Source of the DNA: Oscillospiraceae bacterium
Lineage (GTDB): Bacteria; Bacillota; Clostridia; Oscillospirales; Ruminococcaceae
Assembly (NCBI GenBank): GCA_017394565.1
Contig: JAFPXW010000337.1
Span: 1 to 6,170, forward strand
Length of the DNA stretch: 6,170 bases
Direction: 5' to 3'
Position numbers and translations under genes: made by a program. The notes under the pieces were generated by a model. That model was not told the origin of the DNA. It ran no database searches and saw nothing but the letters and a program-made list of their open reading frames with translations. Each line of letters starts with the position of its first letter. The stretch's first letter is position 1. Below are positions 1-6,003 of this stretch, in pieces.

Positions 1-4
1 TTGA

Positions 5-80
5 GCCCCAATCGGGGTGCAGGGGGCGAAGCCCCCGCAATATAGCCCCCTCCCCTCTGGGGAGGGGGTTGGGGGTGGGG
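5..80 (+). repeat. G/C-rich intergenic repeat, copy 1 (uninterrupted)
   Basis: This non-coding element is built from nested inverted repeats. CCCC at 6-9 can pair with GGGG at 14-17. A hairpin at 18-39 has TGC/GCA at its base and GGGGGC/GCCCCC (22-27 with 31-36) around a GAA loop. A perfect 10-bp stem pairs 46-55 with 59-68 around a TCT loop. The segment 16-80 recurs at the other end of the window in the same orientation, with nearly identical blocks (GGTGCAGGGGGCGAAGCCCC, TAGCCCCCTCC, AGGGGGTTGGGGGTGGGG). It therefore looks like a dispersed intergenic repeat family. No hairpin is followed by a T-run, so it is not a standard terminator. Its function is unknown. Confidence 0.75.
59..80 (+). 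other. Putative G-quadruplex motif
   Basis: Four G-runs of 4, 5, 5 and 4 are separated by loops of only 1, 2 and 1 nt (A, TT, T). This fits the consensus for a very stable intramolecular G-quadruplex on the plus strand. The first two runs are also the 3' arm of the C/G hairpin at 46-68, so hairpin and quadruplex would be mutually exclusive folds. That the motif folds in the cell is inference. Confidence 0.6.
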
Positions 81-229
81 CACTCTCCGGTGCGCCCTCA
101 CCAGAAAACAGACTTTTTTGTGACGGGATGGCAGCGCGGCGGTTGGAATCGGGTGCAGCCCCGCTTTGTAAAAAATCACTAAAAACAATAAACTCCCGTT
201 GGACGAATCGCCAAAATTCAAAAAAACGC
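81..229. other. Intergenic spacer with no recognisable gene
   Basis: The composition changes from G/C-rich to A/T-rich between the repeat and the cellulase promoter, with many A-runs from about 170 onwards. An open frame from 17 to 310 crosses this stretch but starts inside the repeat, has no ribosome binding site, and its low-complexity start matches no family I know. I see no RNA gene. Nothing here can be assigned beyond a possible A-rich element upstream of the promoter. Confidence 0.5.
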
Positions 230-258
230 TTTACTTTTATTAGCAAATATATTATAAT
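230..258 (+). promoter_or_regulatory. Sigma-A-type promoter of the GH9 cellulase gene
   Basis: A perfect -10 TATAAT lies at 253-258. TTTACT at 230-235 matches the -35 consensus at four of six positions, with 17 bp between them. A/T-rich DNA lies immediately upstream, as in UP elements. Transcription would begin near 264-266, giving a leader of about 140 nt before the ATG at 405. No operator could be identified. Confidence 0.7.
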
Positions 259-264
259 GGGGAT

Positions 265-404
265 GATAGGATTTTTCACATCTCGTGTACTTTCTGTGTA
301 CGTCCTGTGAAGAAATCAGATCGGTCGTGATACCGCGCCCCTGCTTGCACTGGCAGTGTGCGGTATATCAAAAAATCTCTATATTCAATGGGAGGGTAAA
401 ACCA
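265..404 (+). promoter_or_regulatory. Structured 5' leader of the cellulase mRNA
   Basis: Two hairpins can be drawn by eye. The first, close to the predicted 5' end, pairs 272-280 with 306-314 (9 bp, one U-G pair) and encloses a smaller GTAC/GTAC helix (287-290 with 298-301). The second pairs ATACCGC at 330-336 with GCGGTAT at 360-366 and has an inner CTGC/GCAG helix (341-344 with 353-356). The segment from 367 to the start codon is A/T-rich and unstructured, which leaves the ribosome site open. It matches no riboswitch class I recognise. A role in mRNA stability is the simplest reading. Confidence 0.45.
390..396 (+). promoter_or_regulatory. Ribosome binding site fixing the cellulase start
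   Basis: GGGAGGG lies 8 nt before the ATG at 405. It selects this codon over the in-frame ATG at 285, whose extra 40 residues do not resemble a signal peptide. The ATG at 405 is followed directly by a classic basic and then hydrophobic leader sequence. Confidence 0.85.
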
Positions 405-3400
405 ATGCTGAAATCAAAAATCGGCAAGAAGCTCGTTGCAGGTGCTGCTGCGCTCGCTATGACAGCATCCGCTTCCGCAGCTTCTCTTTCCACCACCATG
501 ACCGCGTTTGCCGGCGTAATGACTGGTGAGGGTACTTTCGAGGAGGGCGCTGGTCTTCCGTGGCACATCTGCGAAAACGGTACAGGTTCCATGGCGTTCT
601 CTATCTCCAATGGCGTATATTCCATCCAGATCAAGAACCCCGGCGGTGCTTCCAACGGCGGTGACGACAGATGGGACTGCCAGTTCCGTCACAGAGGTAT
701 GTCCATTACTTATGGTAACAAGTATCGTCTGTGCTACGCTGTTTATGCGACCAATTCCGGTCATATGTACGGCAAGATGGGCGACATCAACCTCGATGAC
801 GCTGAGTACTGGCATAACAACGGTAACAAGCTCTCTATGGAGTACAAGGAAGGTATGTCCATGTCCGAGCTGGAGACCGCTCTGAGAAACGCTTCCGGTA
901 AGGAGACAACTGCTGAGCAGTCTCAGTGGGATGTTCCGTACTATCAGGGCTGGAATTCCTGGAAGGAAGACGAGATCCCGGCTAAGAAGTGGACAATGTA
1001 TGCATATGAGTTCATCATCGACAAGACCTATATGCAGAACGTTGCAGGCAAGGAGCCGGAGGGCAAGGGCACCGTTGAGTGGACATTCCACTTCGGCGGC
1101 GACGGTGAGTATACACAGCAGCCTTGCTTCCCTGAGAACACCATCCTGAAGTTCGATAACCTCATGCTGATCGACATGGACAGCGATACCAACGACTTCA
1201 AGGCAGAGGCTGCTGCTGAAAAGACCGGTCTGGTCCTGAACCAGCTCGGCTTCTTCCCGAACCTCGAGAAGAAGGCTACTCTCCAGGTCGAGGAAGGCGC
1301 TGCTCCGGTAGCATGGGAAGTTTCCGGTCCTGAGAAGCTCTCTGGTACTGCATCTGCAACGACCTTCGAGGAAGCTGCTGGTGAGTTCTGCCAGGTGATC
1401 GACTTCTCCGCGATCAAGACTCCCGGTGAGTACACCCTGACTGCTGGCGGCAAGACCGCTAAGTTCACTGTCGGCAACGACATCTACGGCGACCTGCTCG
1501 CTGACTCCCTCAACTACTTCTACCTGAACCGTTCCGGTATCGACATCGAGGAGAAGTACATCCAGAATGCTGGTCAGAACGCTTCCAAGGCTGCTCTGGC
1601 TCGTAAGGCTGGTCACAAGCCGGATGAGGCTTATGTAACCGATGAGTGGGTATTCATCTACACCGAGAAGACCAACGCTGAGGTTGCTGCCAGATATTCC
1701 AAGAAGATCGACGTTACCGGCGGTTGGTACGATGCCGGCGACTACGGTAAGTACGTTGTAAACGGCGGTGTCTCCATGTGGACTCTGGCAAACGCTTACG
1801 AGCGTAATCCGGAGAAGTTCAAGGACGGCGCTTCCTTCATCAATATCCCTGAGACCGGCAACGGCACTCCGGATATCCTCGATGAGCTGAAGTGGGAGGC
1901 TGACTTCTTCATCAACATGACTCGTGAGGATGGCATGGTTTACCACAAGATCCACGACTATAAGTGGACTGCACTGGGCGTTATGCCGTACCTCGATGCG
2001 GATACTGACGAGAATGTTACATTCCCGACCCGTATCGTAAAGCCGGTTACTTATGCAGCTACCCTGAACTCCGCTGCTGCTCTGGCACAGCTCGGCCGTC
2101 TGCTTGAGAAGGCTGGCGATTCCGATGCTTCCAAGTACATCGATCAGGCTAAGAAGTCCTACGCTGCTGCTAAGTCCAGCTACGAGAAGGCTTACGGCTC
2201 TATCTACAAGGCTGCTTCTGACGCAACCTCCAACGATCTGTTCGCACCGCTCGACCAGAACAAGGGTGGTGGCCCCTACGGTGATACGCAGGTAACTGAC
2301 GAATTCTACTGGGCAGCTTGCGAGCTGTATGCTACCACTGGCGATGCAGAGTACTACGATGACCTCAAGGGCTCTGATGACTTCGCATTCAAGGTAATCA
2401 CCAACCTCGTTGGTGGTGAGAATAAGGGTTCACCCACGTCCTTCACCTGGGGTACTCTGTCCTCCCTCGGTACTGCTTCTCTGGCTCTGAACAAGGATAA
2501 GGTAACTGACGCTGAGTTCAAGACCATCACCCAGCAGTTCCAGGAAGCTGGTGACTTCTATCTCGACGTTCAGAAGGCTAACCAGTACGGTTCTAACTAC
2601 AAGGGCTGCACCTATGATGCAGAAGTTACCGACATTGACGGCGATACTGCTTCTGTCAGAACAGTCAACCTCAAGGGCGGTTATGAGTGGGGTTCCAACT
2701 CTATGGTTGTGAACAACGCTATGATCGAGGGTATGGCTTACGACCTGACGCAGGATGCCAAGTACCTGAACGGTGTTGTTGAGGCAATGGACTACATCCT
2801 CGGCAGAAACCCGAACGAGAACTCCTACATCACTGGTTACGGTACCAGCACCACCAAGAACCCGCACCACAGATACTGGTGCCACCAGCTCAAGAACGAT
2901 TGGCCGTATGCACCGAACGGCTGCCTCTCCGGTGGTCCGAACTCCAACATGAACGACCCGATGATCATGGGCGCAGGCTTCAAGATCGGCGAGCTGGCTC
3001 CGATGAAGTGCTACTACGATAACGTAGACGCTTGGTCTGTCAACGAGATCACCATCAACTGGAACTCTCCGGTTGTTTGGATCGCATCCTTCGTTGAGGA
3101 TACCGCCGCTGGCGTAATTCCGACTCCGACCTCTGAGACTGACAAGACTACTGAGGCAACCACGCCCACTGATAAGGAAGATCCGAACGATACCACCGAT
3201 CCTTCCAAGACTCTGTACGGTGACGCTAACGAAGATGGTGTTGTTGACATCATGGACGTTATCTACACCAACAAGTATCTGCTGGGCTCCGGCAAGATGT
3301 CTGCACAGGGTAAGGTAAACGCTGACGTGGATATCAACGGTCTGGATTCCAACGACTCTCTGAACATCCTGAAGTGCGTTGTTGAGATCATCAAGCAGAC

Positions 3401-3419
3401 TGATTTCCCGATCAAGTAA
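405..3419 (+). CDS. Cellulosomal GH9 cellulase (CBM4-like, Ig-like, GH9, dockerin)
   Basis: This 1004-residue secreted enzyme should hydrolyse beta-1,4-glucan in cellulose by inversion and dock onto a scaffoldin outside the cell. Residues 1-25 form a signal peptide (KSKIGKK, hydrophobic core, likely cut after ASA; TAFA at 33-36 is an alternative). Residues about 38-262 resemble a CBM4-type beta-sandwich, 275-357 the N-terminal Ig-like domain of GH9 enzymes, and 361-898 the GH9 (alpha/alpha)6 barrel. Visible active-site features are DAGDYGKYV with D443 and D446 (predicted base), PHHR at 820-823, and the C-terminal DAWSVNEITINWNSP with E881 as predicted acid. A Thr/Pro/Asp linker (about 900-936) leads to a type I dockerin (937-1004). 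The CBM4-Ig-GH9 order recalls Clostridium thermocellum CelK and CbhA, which are cellobiohydrolases, but endo or processive action cannot be decided here. Family and architecture are certain; the exact substrate is inferred. Confidence 0.96.
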   Translation: MLKSKIGKKLVAGAAALAMTASASAASLSTTMTAFAGVMTGEGTFEEGAGLPWHICENGTGSMAFSISNGVYSIQIKNPGGASNGGDDRWDCQFRHRGMSITYGNKYRLCYAVYATNSGHMYGKMGDINLDDAEYWHNNGNKLSMEYKEGMSMSELETALRNASGKETTAEQSQWDVPYYQGWNSWKEDEIPAKKWTMYAYEFIIDKTYMQNVAGKEPEGKGTVEWTFHFGGDGEYTQQPCFPENTILKFDNLMLIDMDSDTNDFKAEAAAEKTGLVLNQLGFFPNLEKKATLQVEEGAAPVAWEVSGPEKLSGTASATTFEEAAGEFCQVIDFSAIKTPGEYTLTAGGKTAKFTVGNDIYGDLLADSLNYFYLNRSGIDIEEKYIQNAGQNASKAALARKAGHKPDEAYVTDEWVFIYTEKTNAEVAARYSKKIDVTGGWYDAGDYGKYVVNGGVSMWTLANAYERNPEKFKDGASFINIPETGNGTPDILDELKWEADFFINMTREDGMVYHKIHDYKWTALGVMPYLDADTDENVTFPTRIVKPVTYAATLNSAAALAQLGRLLEKAGDSDASKYIDQAKKSYAAAKSSYEKAYGSIYKAASDATSNDLFAPLDQNKGGGPYGDTQVTDEFYWAACELYATTGDAEYYDDLKGSDDFAFKVITNLVGGENKGSPTSFTWGTLSSLGTASLALNKDKVTDAEFKTITQQFQEAGDFYLDVQKANQYGSNYKGCTYDAEVTDIDGDTASVRTVNLKGGYEWGSNSMVVNNAMIEGMAYDLTQDAKYLNGVVEAMDYILGRNPNENSYITGYGTSTTKNPHHRYWCHQLKNDWPYAPNGCLSGGPNSNMNDPMIMGAGFKIGELAPMKCYYDNVDAWSVNEITINWNSPVVWIASFVEDTAAGVIPTPTSETDKTTEATTPTDKEDPNDTTDPSKTLYGDANEDGVVDIMDVIYTNKYLLGSGKMSAQGKVNADVDINGLDSNDSLNILKCVVEIIKQTDFPIK

Positions 3420-3438
3420 GATCGAGCTTCACACAAAC

Positions 3439-3472
3439 AAAACACAGCAGCTTTCGGGCTGCTGTGTTTTTT
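3439..3472. terminator. Bidirectional rho-independent terminator
   Basis: A perfect 13-bp stem pairs 3439-3451 with 3458-3470 around a 6-nt loop (TTTCGG). On the plus strand it runs into six T residues (3467-3472), 19 nt after the cellulase stop codon. On the minus strand it starts just after the yqfD stop codon and is followed by TTTTGTTTG. It therefore serves both convergent transcripts. Confidence 0.92.
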
Positions 3473-3473
3473 G

Positions 3474-4631
3474 CTATTTTGCGAAGATTTCCGACTGCAT
3501 CCCGATCTCGCCCTCCAGCCGGTAGGTCAGCTCCGCCGTCACGGCGTCCTCATCCGTCCGGTATCGGATCTCGCGGTCCAGGATCGTCACATCGCGCAGG
3601 AGATTCTTCTCAAACCGCACAATATCGGCATTTAGCTGGAGTCTGGCGTCGTCTGCGGAACGTGTGGATTCCGTCGTTTCCAGTTCCTCGGTCAGTTCCT
3701 GCTCGATGCTGCATGGCAAGGTGAATCCCAGAAAACACAGCGGCGTTTCCGTCGTGTGCGTCCGGCTTTCGGGATAATCCGCCTTCCCTGCCGTCAAGGG
3801 CAGCCGCACCCCGAAGATACGCAGCCGTTTCCGGAGAAATGTGCGTCCGGTCGGGCGCGTTTCGGTCTGGTCGAGGTATTCGCTCAGTTCCGCCTTCCGC
3901 GTGAAAATCCCCGTAATATCGGCATTTGCGTGCGTGTAAAAGCTTCTCCCCTCATCGTTTGTCCACACGCCGCTGACCAGCAGTTCGCCCTTCGCGACGC
4001 CGTCGCCCTTCCCATGACAGAGCCTCCCCGAACGCACGCAGATCCCCGTGATCTGCGCATCGTACCCCGACACGATATTGCTCGGCATCCGTTCGTAGAG
4101 ATAGTCCGTTTTTGGCTTCACTTCGGCAATTTCGACGACCAGCCGGTTCCCCGTGTGCCGCATCCCTACCCACGCGACCTCACGGAACGACGTGAAGATC
4201 CGCTGCTCGCACCGGTACAGGTCGATGTCCCCGATCCAGGTGCCGCGCCGAACGCCTTCCTCCGCGAGAACCGCCTCGATCTTCTGCACATCGACCGACG
4301 CCGCACCCTGAATTTCCACCGTTTCCACCACATTCGACTGGTAAAAGATCAGCATCGCTCCCAGCAGGAATCCTGCCAGAAGCCCGTAGCGCAGCCGGAA
4401 TTTCCGCAATTTTCCGCCGAGCGAATGCACCTCCTGCACGTCCACCGCCATTCCGCACTGCGCCGCAAGCCGCCGGACTTCCTCCAGGTCGCGCCGGCAG
4501 ATCCTTCCCGAAAAAACATCCCCGGCACAGCGCTGCTCCCCGCAGGCGACAGGGCTCTCGCGCAGGGCATTGACGAACGGATAGGGATTCCGCCCGGTCA
4601 CACGAATATCGCAATATTCTTGCAAAATCAT
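3474..4631 (-). CDS. yqfD: Sporulation protein YqfD
   Basis: This 385-residue protein belongs to the YqfD family of mother-cell sporulation membrane proteins. In B. subtilis the gene is under sigma-E; its biochemical role is unresolved. A cytoplasmic N-terminal part is followed by one membrane segment (about 82-98, GLLAGFLLGAMLIFY) and a large domain on the far side. Family landmarks visible are the TVEIQG strand after the membrane segment, AWVGM (153-157), VEIAEVKPK, NIV (185-187), GELLVSGVW and FLGFTLP (300-306). Length is close to the usual 390-400. An in-frame ATG at 4637 overlaps the yqfC stop codon as ATGA, but GGAGG at 4644-4640 sits 8 nt before the ATG at 4631 and almost touches the earlier one, so 4631 is preferred. 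Translation is coupled to yqfC. The usual downstream partners (phoH, ybeY) are absent, because a terminator follows at once. Confidence 0.9.
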   Translation of the reverse strand: MILQEYCDIRVTGRNPYPFVNALRESPVACGEQRCAGDVFSGRICRRDLEEVRRLAAQCGMAVDVQEVHSLGGKLRKFRLRYGLLAGFLLGAMLIFYQSNVVETVEIQGAASVDVQKIEAVLAEEGVRRGTWIGDIDLYRCEQRIFTSFREVAWVGMRHTGNRLVVEIAEVKPKTDYLYERMPSNIVSGYDAQITGICVRSGRLCHGKGDGVAKGELLVSGVWTNDEGRSFYTHANADITGIFTRKAELSEYLDQTETRPTGRTFLRKRLRIFGVRLPLTAGKADYPESRTHTTETPLCFLGFTLPCSIEQELTEELETTESTRSADDARLQLNADIVRFEKNLLRDVTILDREIRYRTDEDAVTAELTYRLEGEIGMQSEIFAK

Positions 4632-4633
4632 CC

Positions 4634-4894
4634 TCATCCCCTCCGGTCACTGAGCTGGACGGACGCGATTTTCCCACGCACCAGCACATTGTTGTCATTG
4701 TAATCGAACACGCGCAGCCCCGTCCCCCAGATGTCCACGATCAGCTCGCGCGTCGCGATCCGCACGCGCACCTCGTCGCACTCCAGCACCCGACGGCAGT
4801 TCTCGACGCGCACCTCGCGGTTGCCGTTCAGGTGGACAAAGCCCCCGAGATACATCCAGTTCATCCATTCCCGTTTCCAGCGCACCTTCCTCAC
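4634..4894 (-). CDS. yqfC: Sporulation protein YqfC (YabP/YqfC family)
   Basis: This 86-residue protein matches the small all-beta YabP/YqfC family. The core GNREVRVENCRRVLECDE corresponds to the family's IGN-x-E-V-x-I-E-N-H-x-G-I-L-E-Y region, and the C-terminal VLVRGKIASVQL to its last conserved strand. Adjacency to yqfD confirms the call: the two are neighbours across spore-forming Firmicutes. Its biochemical role is unknown. The start codon is GTG; no ATG lies upstream in frame. GTG at 4894 is preceded by AGGA nine nt upstream. GTG at 4885 is an attractive alternative (83 residues), because GAGGTGA at 4897-4891 ends 5 nt before it and would survive on a transcript from the promoter proposed here. 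The N-terminus is basic and Trp-rich (RKVRWKREWMNW) and lacks the LPKDV-type segment usual in the family. Confidence 0.85.
   Translation of the reverse strand: MRKVRWKREWMNWMYLGGFVHLNGNREVRVENCRRVLECDEVRVRIATRELIVDIWGTGLRVFDYNDNNVLVRGKIASVQLSDRRG
4640..4644 (-). promoter_or_regulatory. Ribosome binding site of yqfD, inside the end of yqfC
   Basis: GGAGG on the minus strand lies within the last codons of yqfC. It is 8 nt from the ATG at 4631 but only 2 nt from the ATG at 4637. This decides the likely yqfD start and implies coupled translation of the pair. Confidence 0.65.
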
Positions 4895-4902
4895 CTCGCT
4901 AC

Positions 4903-4931
4903 ATCCTATGCGAAGCGGGCGCGGAATATTC
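4903..4931 (-). promoter_or_regulatory. Sigma-E-like promoter of yqfC-yqfD
   Basis: On the minus strand, GAATATT (4931-4925) fits the B. subtilis sigma-E -35 pattern KMATATT exactly. After 14 nt comes CATAGGAT (4910-4903), six of eight matches to CATACAnT. The predicted start, near 4896, leaves almost no leader before GTG 4894 but a workable one before GTG 4885. The family is under sigma-E in B. subtilis, which supports the call. Confidence 0.55.
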
Positions 4932-4952
4932 CCCAGTATTTCGCCATAAACT
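4924..4952 (+). promoter_or_regulatory. Sigma-E-like promoter of the ylbJ-like gene
   Basis: GAATATT (4924-4930) matches the sigma-E -35 pattern exactly. It is followed after 14 nt by CATAAACT (4945-4952), seven of eight matches to CATACAnT. The -35 overlaps that of the divergent yqfC promoter within the palindrome GGAATATTCC (4923-4932). A start near 4958-4960 gives a leader of about 10 nt that carries GGGGTGAT (4958-4965), a near match to the anti-Shine-Dalgarno complement, just before the ATG at 4969. Confidence 0.65.
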
Positions 4953-4968
4953 CCTGTGGGGTGATGCT

Positions 4969-5967
4969 ATGAAACGACAATGGACTGCTGGCATCGCGGT
5001 GCTGCTCCTGTTGACAGCGGCTGCGGTGTTCAGCGCGAACGTGCGCGAGGGGATCCTCACCGCCGGCCACCGCTGCCTGACGGTGCTGATCCCGTCGCTG
5101 TACCTCTATTCCCTGCTGGCCAGCTTCCTGATCCGGTCGGGCGGACTCGCGGCACTCGCCAAGCCCTTCGGTACACGCGGAAAGCTCTGGGCGGTCGTGC
5201 TGTTCTCGCAGGTCGGCGGCTACCCGATCGGCGCACAGCTTTTGCACGAGATGCAGAAAAACGGCGAAATTTCAAAGGAAACCGAACGCAATCTGCTTTG
5301 CATCTGCATCGGCTGCGGTCCGGCATTTCTGCTGGGAACGGTCTGCACCGGACTTCCCGTCGCGCTGACGTGCTGGATGCTGCTGTCGGTCTGCCTGCCG
5401 AATCTCCTGCTGGCGCCGCTGTTCCTGCGCGAATTGCCGGAACCGGCGGCTCCCCTCGTGAGGAAGCCCTTTGCCGCGCTCCTCACCGCATCCGCCGAAA
5501 GCGCCGCATCCGCCATGCTGGGGATCACGTCGATGGTAGTCGCATTCGCCGCAGGCATGGGCATTCTCGACGGAATGGGATGCCTCTCACTGCTGCCGGC
5601 ATCCATGCGAAGTGCTTTCCGTGCGGCGCTCGAAGTGAGCAGCATCACGGAATTTCTGCGCGGCGGCGGAACGCTGCCCGTTGCCGCAGGACTGCTTGCC
5701 TTCGGCGGTCTCTGCGTCCATCTGCAAATCGCCGCCATCTGCGAGGGAAACGTCGCGTGGGGGAAATTCCTCCTGTGCCGGCTCAGCGCTTCCCTGCTCG
5801 CGACCGGGCTCTGCACCATCGGCGTGAAATGGCTCTTTCGCGATGCCGTCGCCGCGTCGCTGATGCAGGAGCGCGTGGTGCTGACGACAGGCAGCATCGT
5901 GCCGGGCGTTTGCCTGCTCGCCATGTCGGTGATGCTGCTGCGCGGGCAATTGACGCAGGGAAATTAA
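4969..5967 (+). CDS. ylbJ: YlbJ-like sporulation integral membrane protein (Gate/nucleoside-recognition domain)
   Basis: This 332-residue polytopic membrane protein has about eight to nine hydrophobic segments (roughly 5-22, 37-55, 74-92, 111-128, 131-153, 182-200, 237-258, 265-287, 306-325). Two homologous halves typical of the Gate family can be seen: the first has GGYPIGAQLLHEM (83-95) and a GCGP turn (115-118), the second LEVSSITEF (221-229) and FGGLCVHLQ (245-253). These fit YlbJ, a sigma-E-dependent mother-cell membrane protein needed for normal spores in B. subtilis and related to nucleoside transporters; its substrate is unknown. It is shorter than the roughly 400 residues of B. subtilis YlbJ. 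The NNSGP motif I associate with the family reads CIGCGP here. The divergent yqfCD pair and the sigma-E-like promoter support a sporulation role. A generic nucleoside-recognition transporter is the alternative. Confidence 0.8.
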   Translation: MKRQWTAGIAVLLLLTAAAVFSANVREGILTAGHRCLTVLIPSLYLYSLLASFLIRSGGLAALAKPFGTRGKLWAVVLFSQVGGYPIGAQLLHEMQKNGEISKETERNLLCICIGCGPAFLLGTVCTGLPVALTCWMLLSVCLPNLLLAPLFLRELPEPAAPLVRKPFAALLTASAESAASAMLGITSMVVAFAAGMGILDGMGCLSLLPASMRSAFRAALEVSSITEFLRGGGTLPVAAGLLAFGGLCVHLQIAAICEGNVAWGKFLLCRLSASLLATGLCTIGVKWLFRDAVAASLMQERVVLTTGSIVPGVCLLAMSVMLLRGQLTQGN

Positions 5968-6003
5968 TTTTTATAATTTTACGTCCCCATTTTATGAATT
6001 TTG

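Noticed and set aside
5..80. CRISPR or transposon end at the G/C-rich repeats
   Set aside because: There are only two distant copies with no regular spacing or spacers, and no transposase or clear terminal inverted repeats border the block.
17..310. 97-codon open frame at the left end
   Set aside because: It starts in the repeat, crosses the promoter and leader of the cellulase, lacks a ribosome site and has low-complexity sequence.
285..404. Upstream extension of the cellulase to the ATG at 285
   Set aside because: The extra 40 residues are not a signal peptide, overlap the leader hairpins and lack a ribosome site, whereas the ATG at 405 has GGGAGGG 8 nt upstream and a classic signal sequence downstream.
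414..1955. 513-codon open frame on the minus strand opposite the cellulase
   Set aside because: It is a by-product of the cellulase's codon bias, which avoids codons that read as stops on the other strand. It has no family resemblance and lies opposite signal peptide, CBM and catalytic sequence.
3756..4703. 315-codon plus-strand open frame opposite yqfD and the end of yqfC
   Set aside because: The minus-strand frames match YqfD and YqfC along their whole length. The plus-strand product is Pro/Arg/His-rich without domains, and the terminator and overlap structure fit the minus strand.
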